64,000 bases of DNA from Pachyseris speciosa (taxonomy: Eukaryota; Cnidaria; Anthozoa; Scleractinia; Pachyseridae), in assembly GCA_016490735.1 (NCBI GenBank), contig JAEMWC010000001.1, positions 240,001 to 304,000 on the forward strand, in the 5' to 3' direction. A program made the position numbers and the translations under genes. The notes beneath the pieces are model-generated. The model saw nothing but the letters and a program-made list of their open reading frames with translations, did no database searches and was not told where the DNA came from. Each line of letters starts with the position of its first letter. Within the stretch, counting starts at the first letter, position 1. Positions 48,198 to 57,319 of this stretch are shown here, piece by piece.

Positions 48198-48256
<59 letters not shown>
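48198..48256. repeat. (TA)n tract between PLE-5 and PLE-6
   Basis: Uninterrupted TA run. Confidence 0.95.
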
Positions 48257-48257
<1 letters not shown>

Positions 48258-48465
48258 CCTGTCACACGCATCCAATTTCGGATTTCCTCTCCATAAGAAG
48301 TAATATGAAAATAACACAAATGAAGAGCGAAAACAATGTTTTCTATCCTTCACCTATATATATAACCTGTCACACGCATCCAATTTCGGATTTCCTCTCC
48401 ATAAGAAGTAATATGAAAATAACACAAATGAAGAGCGAAAACAATGTTTTCTATCCTTCACCTAT
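48255..48465. repeat. tandem duplication of PLE-6 outer end, 108-bp period
   Basis: TAACCTGTCACACGCATCCA through ATCCTTCACCTATATA occurs at 48255 and again at 48363. The break lies inside the GGTGAAGGAT/TATAGG part of the 3' repeat. Confidence 0.85.
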
Positions 48466-48507
48466 ATTTCGGCCAAGTTTACCGGCCTTCATCAGGGTGA
48501 ATGGCCG
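48455..48507 (-). ncRNA. hammerhead-like motif (PLE-6, left arm)
   Basis: Minus strand: CACC, CTGATGA, extra A, GGCC/GGCC, GAAA, TATA, GGTG. Confidence 0.58.
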
Positions 48508-48614
48508 TTACATGCGTACCACACCACTACATTTCAAATTTGAAATAACACAAGCAAACAAAGCGCGCGCGCGCTTGTAACAGTACTAGAAGGTACACGT
48601 AAAACAATGGAAAC

Positions 48615-49230
48615 TCAGCGCGTATTAACCCTATTACCCCTATTTTGACTGAAAAAGAAGTCACTTTCATTCAACCCTTGAGGCTTAATAGTCCCGAGCC
48701 TATAGGCCCACTGTCCCTCTTTGTCCAAAAGTGACGACTCATCGGCTACTCTGTCAATCAGCTGGACTGAGACATCTTCCAGTCCATGATGTCCTGGACT
48801 GAAGAAATGCCGGTACACTATATCGTCCTTCGCCTTGTTAGCAATGGAGAGTCCTGAATGTGCTCTCAGGCGAGATTTGTGGTTGTTGAATCTTAATCTA
48901 AACTTGGTAGTCGTAGAACCTACATATTGTTTCTGACAAACTTTGCACGATATTAAATACACAACATTAGTACTATTACAATTTAACTGATGATTAATGG
49001 AATAGCCTTTTCCAGTGCTTTTTGAACTAAACCTATCGCCCGGTTTTAGAAACTTGCATACTTGACAACGTCTATTGTCGCATTTCTTGGTTCCACTACA
49101 ACCCCGTTCTGTGTGTTGTGAGCCCAATTTCGCGTGTACGAGATAGTCCCTAAGACTCTTAGGTCTTCGAAACGCCATAAGGGGAACCTCCTTGATGGCT
49201 TTCCTGCCATGATGGCTTTCCTTGATGGCT
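48615..49230 (-). pseudogene. PLE-6 left arm GIY-YIG fragment
   Basis: Minus strand: KAIKEVPLMAFRRPKSLRDY, LVHAKLGSQ, CQVCKFLKPG, NVVYLISCKVCQKQYVGSTT, HHGLEDVSVQLID, GLNESDFFFSQN, stop at 48615. The RT is absent. The first codons fall in the turnaround region and are partly duplicated. Confidence 0.82.
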
Positions 49231-49232
49231 TT

Positions 49233-49758
49233 CGTACACGCGAAATTGGGCTCACAACACACAGAACGGGGTTGTAGTGGAACCAAGAAATGCGACAATA
49301 GACGTTGTCAAGTATGCAAGTTTCTAAAACCGGGCGATAGGTTTAGTTCAAAAAGCACTGGAAAAGGCTATTCCATTAATCATCAGTTAAATTGTAATAG
49401 TACTAATGTTGTGTATTTAATATCGTGCAAAGTTTGTCAGAAACAATATGTAGGTTCTACGACTACCAAGTTTAGATTAAGATTCAACAACCACAAATCT
49501 CGCCTGAGAGCACATTCAGGACTCTCCATTGCTAACAAGGCGAAGGACGATATAGTGTACCGGCATTTCTTCAGTCCAGGACATCATGGACTGGAAGATG
49601 TCTCAGTCCAGCTGATTGACAGAGTAGCCGATGAGTCGTCACTTTTGGACAAAGAGGGACAGTGGGCCTATAGGCTCGGGACTATTAAGCCTCAAGGGTT
49701 GAATGAAAGTGACTTCTTTTTCAGTCAAAATAGGGGTAATAGGGTTAATACGCGCTGA
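49233..49758 (+). pseudogene. PLE-6 right arm GIY-YIG fragment
   Basis: Plus strand: from VHAKLGSQHTERGCSG to the same C-terminus as the left arm, stop at 49758. No start codon of its own is meaningful. Confidence 0.82.
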
Positions 49759-49865
49759 GTTTCCATTGTTTTACGTGTACCTTCTAGTACTGTTACAAGC
49801 GCGCGCGCGCTTTGTTTGCTTGTGTTATTTCAAATTTGAAATGTAGTGGTGTGGTACGCATGTAA

Positions 49866-49918
49866 CGGCCATTCACCCTGATGAAGGCCGGTAAACTTGG
49901 CCGAAATATAGGTGAAGG
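49866..49918 (+). ncRNA. hammerhead-like motif (PLE-6, right arm)
   Basis: Plus strand: CACC, CTGATGA, extra A, GGCC/GGCC, GAAA, TATA, GGTG. Confidence 0.58.
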
Positions 49919-49943
49919 ATAGAAAACATTGTTTTCGCTCTTC

Positions 49944-49946
<3 letters not shown>

Positions 49947-50006
<60 letters not shown>
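49947..50006. repeat. (TA)n tract between PLE-6 and PLE-7
   Basis: Uninterrupted TA run. Confidence 0.95.
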
Positions 50007-50007
<1 letters not shown>

Positions 50008-50478
50008 CTAAACACAAGGGAAAAAAACATTTTTAAGGACCACCTATATTTCGACTGTGTAGAACAGTCTTCCTCAGGGTGAATGACTGTTACAAGCGTT
50101 ACACGCAATTATAAAAGTGCGGCTTACAAATCTAAACACGTGAGCGCTAACAATAATACCGGTAACAAAAAGCGCGTGCAAAACAAACACGAACGCTAAC
50201 GGTAATAATAGGCGCGTGCACTAGAAAAGCCTGACAAGAAATTAATTACGGGCGCGACTTCTGCGGTTCTGACAATAAAAAAAGTCACTTTCGTTAAGAC
50301 CCTCCGGCGCTATTGTTCTCAATCTGTATGCCCATTGGCCCTCTTTCTCCAGCAAATTGTCTACACTACCATAAACTTTATCAATTATTTGAACTGAGAC
50401 ATCGTCCAAACCATTGTGTCCCTCTGTAAAAAAGTGCTTGTAGATTAAATCATCGCTGGCCCTATCTCCTGGTTCCAA
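50007..50478 (-). mobile_element. PLE-7: inverted fragment of the PLE-4 family
   Basis: Minus strand 3' repeat with a hammerhead-like motif, then 78 codons of GIY-YIG end (EPGDRASDDLIYKHFFTEGH ... GLNESDFFYCQN) from 50478 down to the stop at 50242. It is cut off at 50478 by a different PLE fragment. Confidence 0.83.
50036..50090 (-). ncRNA. hammerhead-like motif (PLE-7)
   Basis: Minus strand: CTGAGGA, GACTG/CAGTC, GAAA, TATA, GGTG. Confidence 0.58.
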
Positions 50479-50720
50479 TGGGCCTATAAACTGAACACTT
50501 TGCGCCCTTATGGGCTTAATGACAATGATTTTTTCTTTGTTCAGAACAGGCGTTCAAGACGCGCGTAACTTATTGTGTATTTGCGTTGGTGCGCGCGGTA
50601 GTTTAGTCGCGCGCGCGCGTTTGTCAAGGTTGTTACTTTTGACGCGTGCGGTTGTAACAGCTCATTTACCCTGATGATATATTGCGGATTTGCGGATTTG
50701 TTAACGAAAATATAATATTT
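50479..50720 (+). mobile_element. PLE-8: C-terminal and 3'-repeat fragment of a further PLE family
   Basis: The plus strand reads WAYKLNTLRPYGLNDNDFFF then VQNRRSRRA and a stop at 50569, the PLE C-terminus. GCGCGCGCGC and CCTGATGATATATTGCGG follow, where a hammerhead-like motif would be but is degraded. Confidence 0.7.
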
Positions 50721-51326
50721 GGTTTCAGATATATGAGAACAAAATATACGTTTCAAGATTATAGATCATAAATATAGAAAAATAAAAGAAAAGTATTTAG
50801 CAGAAACAAAACCCAAAACCTTTCCGTGTATCTTGTTTGTATGATTTAGGTCGCACAGCAAGAAACTGTTAAGTGTTATAAACTCTTGTTATTAGGCCAT
50901 CGTAGCTTGATTAGAAAACCAACAGTCATTTTTTGAAATGTAAGTTGCCTAGTATTCGAAACGTCAAGTCTATCCGGTGATAATGTGCCGTGTAGCTTTG
51001 CATGATTTAGGTGAAGGGAAACCTAAAAATCAGCTGGAATGAGGTTTTAAGGCCCCTGACAGGAACCCATGCCCCTGGATAGTCAAGAAACAACACACAA
51101 CCACAATTTGATGAAATATGCGAATTTTAATGGTTCCTTGAGATCTGGCATATTACTAGACACATTTTTCTTTTTAGATTTTAATTATATATATATAGTT
51201 TGCTTCTGGAATAAACGGTACGTGAGTATCTTTGTGTACAAATCCTGGTGAACCTGTGGCAGAATGGGCATTTAGTGGTGGGCATTTGCATGGTGGCTTA
51301 TATGACGTAAAAAGGGAATTTTAAAT
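50721..51326. other. no gene recognised
   Basis: AT-rich sequence leading to the exon at 51327. I see no core promoter element that I can assign with confidence. Confidence 0.4.
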
Positions 51327-51689
51327 ATGGCGTCCAAGGTAAGCGAAGATTCCGGAGAGGCCAACAAATCTGTTGGGGAAAATTTGCCAAAAAACGGGAA
51401 CACTAACAACGAATGGGTGGAAGAAGAGGAAAAAGATGATACAGATAGAGAAAAAAGACCTACACTGCTAGAAAACAAACAGTTAATCGACAAAGTGATG
51501 GAAAAATTGTATGCACCAGGGGATGAATCTGAAAGTGAAACATTTCAAGACGCTGTGGAAGAGTTAAAGTTAAATGAGAAAGTGGACTCATGTAAAACGA
51601 CCCTAAATGTTAATGAAAACAATGATGAGATAAAGGAAGATAAAGGGGAGGAAGAAGACGAGGAAAAGCTTACTCCACAAGAAAAGGAG
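51327..51689 (+). CDS. candidate first coding exon of an unidentified acidic protein
   Basis: ATG at 51327 in the context AATATGGCG opens 121 codons ending at a good donor (GAG|GTAGGA) in phase 0. The product is highly acidic: WVEEEEKDDTDREKR, a helical middle with LLENKQLIDKVMEKLYAPGD and FQDAVEELKLNEKV, then EEEDEEKL. There is no signal peptide or membrane segment. I do not recognise the family. The next exon is not found in the following 3 kb, which is taken up by a DNA transposon. A terminal exon at 59.5 kb could belong to it, but phase and continuity cannot be shown here. Confidence 0.5.
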
Positions 51690-51967
51690 GTAGGAAGTGC
51701 CACTTAAACTTGAAACACTCCCGGGGTATCTAATCGAACAAAATCGAACAAAAATCAAATCGAACTCAATCGAACGATTGGTGTTCGACTGGGTTCGGCA
51801 ATCGGACAAAATCGAACATCTATTTTGCTGTGAGTTCCATTTTCGAACCAATCGAACAAAATCGAACCAATCCGATGCAATTTTGTTCGGACGGTATCAC
51901 TTGACGCCGGAAACTAACTAGTAAGGTCCGCTCAAGATGTCCTAACTGCCCTCTGGTGTTATGTACC

Positions 51968-52581
51968 TATCAATGTTAGTCCCGAGGGGGGGGGGGGGGG
52001 ATACGGGATGAGGTGGGGACTTTGATCGACATTTCCTGCCCTGGGTGGGGTATTTTGACAAACTTTGTGGAGAATGTTGGCCCTAGGGTGGGGAAGTTTG
52101 ATCAAGCTTGAAAACTGAGATAATATTCATCAAAGACCGTTTCCTAAGCTTGGACTTTGCCATGGTAAAATACACGATGCGATGCTGCCTTCTTGAAAAC
52201 CGACAGAACAAAGCCTGGATATGAGTGACTTGCTATCATGAAAATACCCACAAGTCCATGTGATGCAGAACAAAATGGAGGAAAGAAAGGTAATAAAAAT
52301 TTGCCCAATCTGTTGTTACATGTACTATATACCATCGGTTTCTTTCGGTGTTCTTTCATCCCATTGTTAAAAGAAAAAATTAAATTGAGATTTTTAAATC
52401 TGGAGTGTTTGTATTGTTTAAGCATTTAACACAGGTCAGCCTCTTGGATCTCAATCCCTACAATAGGGAACTTTGAACTTGAAACTTTACCCCAAGGGTG
52501 GGGAGGTTTGACTCAAATTTTGCATTTCGGATCAAAGTCCCCACCCCATCCAGTATCCCCCCCTTGGGACTAACATTGATA
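51968..52581. repeat. foldback inside the DNA transposon, 614 bp
   Basis: Arms begin TATCAATGTTAGTCCC and share GGGGTGGGGACTTTGATC and the GGTGGGGAAGTTTGA-type block in inverted form. A G-run (51987-51999) sits in the left arm and a C-run in the right. It is probably a nested MITE. Confidence 0.7.
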
Positions 52582-53525
52582 AGTGCATAATAGTGACTTT
52601 AAACACTCTTCCCCCTGTAGCCAATCTTCTTATAGATGAGAAACTCTTCTCCCACATCTACACTGAACCGACATTCTTGGTATCCTTTTACACTACACGA
52701 AATCTCGATAATTGTGCAGTGTCCTCCCGGGTCTCCTTGATATTGCTTCCTGACGTTTTCGACATGTTTACTGAAAGCTGGGTGAAAAGGGAAGGGGAAA
52801 GCTAGCAGTGATTTGACCTTAAGACTGAATTTCCACAGACCATGTGCCTATCTTGCGATGTGAAAATTGAAGGGCTCGGGGCAAGAACGTCCTCCCAGTT
52901 TTTGGTCGATTTTCGATGTGCTCAATAGAAACTGAGATTTGGCATGTGGACTTCATTCCAGTTAAAAAACATTGCTCTGTATTTGTTTTGGCTGATTTCC
53001 TCTTCGTCTTCGAGAAATAACGTATTCAAAAATCCCAAGTCAGCTCATTCCCTCACGTATTAATATTCATGTGCAAATTGAATTACCTTTAGAGCACGTG
53101 AAATGATTGACGGGTGGAAAGTATTGTTTGATAGTGTGATGTAGATTATACATTTAGCGGTTAAAACATCGATTTAAGTTTCATTGATAGGAAACTTACA
53201 TGGCTGTGAGGTGTCGATTGCTACCTAAATTTAATGGAAACTCGCCAGCCTGGTGGTTGAACGGACGTCATTTAAGTCTGTCGATCGGCAAGTCAGACAC
53301 TTCTGAAAGAAGCCAGGGGTGTTTCTCTGTGTGTGCCAAACACTGGAACAAATCAGCATTTTGCAGTACAGAGTACTGAGCCAGGCGCGACAGTCTGAAA
53401 GCAACTCTCGTCTTAAAAGCGGCCCGCAGTTGAGAGTCTTGGCCCATTTGCCAAAGGTTGCCGTGCTAGAAATTCGGAAAGGAGAGTTGTTTTTTGACTT
53501 AGGCGAAAAACATCGGATGTTTGAA

Positions 53526-54541
53526 GACGTGTTGCACGCGCTCGAAAGGATATTTTTATGCCCACTATTCAATGCGACCACAGAGGGCGCTGTCTCCTTG
53601 AAAAGTTCTCGCGAGGACTGGAAATGAATATTCGCTCGGCTGCAGTGGGAAAATTTTCACTTCGAAGCGGGAACATTACAGAGAATTCATCTAAGAGTGG
53701 GAAATCAGCAAGACGAGGAGTCAGTCCATTTTTGATGAGCTGAGTATCTTCGAAAACCAGTGCAAGGAAAACTTTCTTTGCTGCACGCAGCAAATATTCA
53801 AAGCACAAATGACGTGACAAGGTGACAGTGTCCTCTGTCTGGTTATGTGAACACACGTAAAGATAAACATGCTGGCGTATTTTAACATATAAATCACTTT
53901 TGCATCGAGTACCTCGGTTAGTTCGCTTATGTGGAGTCTTGTAAACATCATCAAAATGTATTTTCACGCGAGATTAACAGCAAAAAGTATTTTCACCCCT
54001 GATAAACAGTTAAAATTATTTTCACGCGAGTCGTGTGACAGCCCATTGTGTGCGATCGAATTTCATATATACTGGGTATGCAAATTTTTGGCAGTTTGAA
54101 GCTAAAGAATATCTTCAGAACTAGTTAAGTATGTAGTCCAAAGTCTTGACCTGTCGTCATTTACTTTGATTTTAATACCATTTTCGTTCCATATTTTCCA
54201 TTTGACGATGAAAATGAATCCATTGCCAACGTTTCTCAACTGCCAAAACCACGCAAAACTTACTATTCTGAAAGTGCCGTTTAGAAATGAAAACCGATGG
54301 AAAATGCACTGTTTGCAAGATACTCAACTCATCGAAAACGGACTAACTGCTCGTCTTGCCGATTTCCCACTCTTAGATGAATTCTCCATAATGTTCCCGC
54401 TCCGAAGTGAAAATTTTCCCACCGCAGCCGAGCGAATATTCATTTCCAGTCCTCGTGAGAAATTTTCAAGGAGACAGCTCCCTTTGTGGTCGCATTGAAT
54501 AGTGGGCATAAAAACATCCTTTCGAGTGCGCGCAACACGTC
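53526..54541. repeat. 1.0-kb inverted-repeat element inside the DNA transposon
   Basis: Arms 53526-53765 and 54303-54541 (about 240 bp) match closely: GACGTGTTGC, TATGCCCACTATTCAATGCG, CATTCAATGCGACCACA-type ends, and GGAAAATTTTCACTTCG. The loop is unique and includes ATTTTCACGCGAG-type repeats. Open frames in the arms mirror each other and are not genes. Confidence 0.8.
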
Positions 54542-54679
54542 GATAGGACAATTATTGTCCTATTGAACAAGACTTTGGTAATTAAACATTCGTCTGAGTT
54601 CGATTACCGATCGTTTGTTAATTGAACGTTCAATTGGGTTCAATTACTGAACTATTCGATTAGATACCCTGGGAACACT

Positions 54680-56853
54680 TTTCATTGGATAACACCCTCT
54701 ACAGTATAGCTCTGGAACGATTTCTACACAACCCAAACATTAATGATATGTGCATTACTCTCATACTTTTTCTCACAAACTAACAGCAGACATGTGCAGA
54801 GTTTGAGTTGGAAAATGTATGCATAGCTAATATACAGTATGGGACTGTGTGGAAATCCTACCCAGCTCCTTCTCAATAGGAAGCTTTAGCAAGGACAATC
54901 ACAACATCAACTAAAACATAAATTAATGTTTTTAAAACTATGCTGTGATTAGTCCAATTCATTTACTATTTGATAGATAATGACGATGAAGTTTGATAAG
55001 AAGAAGAGTTTGAAATTCCCCTTCAAGAGCTTTGTTTTGTAGAAAGCAGTAGAGAAATGCTGTGCTTAAGTGTATAACACAAGCTCCCTAAAGGAGTAGG
55101 GTGTGATTTGGGTGTTTCAAGGAATTCTTTCTGGGCTTTTAGCATGCATACAGTACATGTATAGTGTATGGCAGCTTGTCAGGTACATGGGCATGAAGGA
55201 CTAGGCCAAGAAAATAGGAACACGACATTGCACCATTTTAGTTCTGTGAAATGCCAGAATGCTGTACCTCCTCCAGCTAGCCACTGAACTGGTTTTGAAC
55301 TCCATTTTTTTGCTGGAGTAGAGGTATTTCTTTCTTTTGCAACAAAAGCAAATGGCTGCACAACAATATCTGACTTCTCTAAACATACTGACTGAAATCA
55401 TTCATGTATTAATTTGAATTCTGAGCAAAAGTTCTGAATTACATGTAGAAGAATGCTTCAAGGGGCAAATAGACTGTTTGCAAAATCTTTGTAGCCTTAT
55501 GTTTCTTTTTAGCCTTGCCATCTTCAAGAGAATTGATTGAACAAGAAATTCATCATAAATTATAACCTTGAGATTTAGCGGACTTCTTATACGACTGTAC
55601 TTCACAGTCAAACCTTGATATTCTAGACTTGCCAGTACTGGAGTAAATAGTCTGAGTCTGAATAATCGAAAATATGAATATTTATTCATGTAATTATTCA
55701 TGTATGGGACAAAATATTAATTAAACTGAATTAATTAGGAAATCAGCATTAATTTTAATGGAATAGCATGCTGTATCGTACAAACGAAAATTCATGCAAA
55801 CACTTTGGTCTAAAACATTCACTTTTCAATCCCTAAATTAAAAATGAATCATAAAGATAGTTTCTTGGGATCTTCATTAAGCCTTGTTAATATTTATGAA
55901 AAAACCTGAGACCAGAGGAAATACGATGGATATAATCAAGAAGTCTGTATAATTGAGGTCTTGATAGTCGAGGTTCGTCTGTACCAAATAATGTCACATA
56001 TTTTGGAATTTTGCTTTGGTTTAAGAAAGAATAATAATTATTCTTATTTGCCTTTCCTTAAAAGTATTTGTCAAAAATTGATCAGTTTGTCTCTAATTAC
56101 TTGGTTAAAGTGAAATAAATTATCACAGGGGCATTTCTCCAACCTGAAAACTTGACATACATCTACAGCTGTACAGTAATGTTTCTCACTACATACAATG
56201 TATTACTGTTATTACTGTGTGTAGAATCAATCAATCATTTATTTTAACATGTTGCCTCTAGGAGCTAAAAACCTGTTCAAAATAAATTATGATTGTGTAT
56301 TAATAAGATATTATATAATTTTATACATCTATCAATCTATTTAGAGTATTTTTTGCCCTATTTACAAACAAAATAATCTATCAAATAAAAAGACTACACA
56401 AACAAACAAAAAAATATGAACTGTAAGAAATGTTCCAAAAATTGCAATCATGAAGTTTACCTTAGAAATTGCCTCTTGAGGTAAGTGGAAGGGCAAACTG
56501 TACCATTATGTATGTACATCATACATGTAGATAACAAGTAGATACAGACTGTATAAGACGTCTAATCTTGACTGAAAGATTGAAATGAGGTTTCTCTAGC
56601 ATTGGACCTTCACCTCTTAGCCCATATGGAGTTTGTTGGTGATTTAATTTAGGAAAACCATTCTTCCAGAAGGGTCTGGATGGAGGGGCTGGAACCTCAG
56701 TTACCGGTATCAGTTAAATCTTTTGGCATTTCTCACTAAATTAATATTGTGTGCTCATGTTATTATCTTTAAGTCAACAAGCATTACATTTATTAGCTGA
56801 CAGTTAAATTTCTGTTATCATCTATTAAGCACAGTGGAGTCCACAATGTTTAA
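54680..56853. other. no gene recognised
   Basis: AT-rich, probably intronic or intergenic. No open frame above 100 codons and no repeat borders that I can define. Confidence 0.4.
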
Positions 56854-57042
56854 CAAATAAAAAAGCCTTAACCGTGCTTTGTTCTGTTATAAGGCATGTA
56901 AGGAAGTGATGCGAGCATGAAAGAAGTAGGTCGAAGAAGCACGAGCCGCAGGCGAGTGCTTCTAACTACTTCTTGAGTGCTCTTGTCACTTCCTTGAGTG
57001 CCTAATTAACAGAAGAAAGCACGGTTAATGCTTTTTTATTTG
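56854..57042. repeat. 189-bp MITE-like foldback
   Basis: CAAATAAAAAAGCCTTAACC at the left is inverted at the right end (GGTTAATGCTTTTTTATTTG). The interior is a second hairpin around GAAGTGATGCGAGCA and TGCTCTTGTCACTTC. Confidence 0.7.
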
Positions 57043-57319
57043 CTTTATAATAAAGAATTTCTTAATTTCCTCACGCATTCAGCTAAAATTTTCGGAAAAC
57101 TATATTTTCTAAATCCTATGAGTGGCGTCAGCCATGCATCTGTACTCTCATAAGGCACGCTAAAACAGACCAATCACAATCTTTGTTAGAATGGCTCAAT
57201 ACATTTCATTGGTTAAACATGACCAAAGCTGTCAAAATGTCAAACCATCAAAGTTCAGAAACCATCAAAGTGCAAGTTGTTTTTTAGTCTACAGTTGCAA
57301 TCAAAAGCAAATTGTTCAG

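Larger units (their letters stand above)
47392..48254. mobile_element. PLE-5: tangle of PLE-2-like 3' repeats, no coding sequence
   Basis: Two copies of a segment with TTCAGGCTTCAGGAGTAATC and a minus-strand hammerhead (47444-47507 and 47955-48019) surround (TA)n at 47845-47902. Between and after them, AACCCACATGTTTTGTTCCA and its complement form hairpins around CACCTATATTTCGACCAC, three times. These are truncated 3' repeats of a PLE related to PLE-2, duplicated and inverted. The only open frames come from the TA runs and repeats. Confidence 0.75.
48427..49946. mobile_element. PLE-6: 1.52-kb near-perfect palindrome of PLE-3 family
   Basis: Arms 48427-49140 (minus coding) and 49233-49946 (plus coding) are 714 bases each and appear almost identical. 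The spacer (49141-49232) continues the left-arm coding region and contains three short copies of GGAAAGCCATCA-type sequence. Both arms carry the GIY-YIG half of a PLE, the GCGCGCGCGC tract and a hammerhead-like motif. They share differences from PLE-3 (for example Ile for Met in DDIVYRHF), so they derive from one another. Confidence 0.9.
51720..54673. mobile_element. 2.95-kb DNA transposon, non-autonomous, AACACT target duplication
   Basis: The left end CCCGGGGTATCTAATCGAA and the right end (complement CCCAGGGTATCTAATCGAA) are inverted repeats. AACACT at 51714-51719 and 54674-54679 is a 6-bp target duplication. Subterminal regions hold iterated AATCGAACA-type units on the left and TTCAATT/GAACG units on the right. 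The interior has no transposase and carries two further inverted-repeat structures (51968-52581 and 53526-54541). The superfamily is not identified. It begins 30 bases after the donor of the exon at 51327. Confidence 0.85.

Noticed and set aside
44067..48254. CRISPR-like spacing of repeats
   Set aside because: Repeats are (TA)n tracts and PLE ends in a eukaryotic genome, without unique spacers of fixed length.
53231..54551. Several mirrored open frames of 70-130 codons
   Set aside because: They lie in the inverted arms of a transposon and mirror each other on opposite strands.
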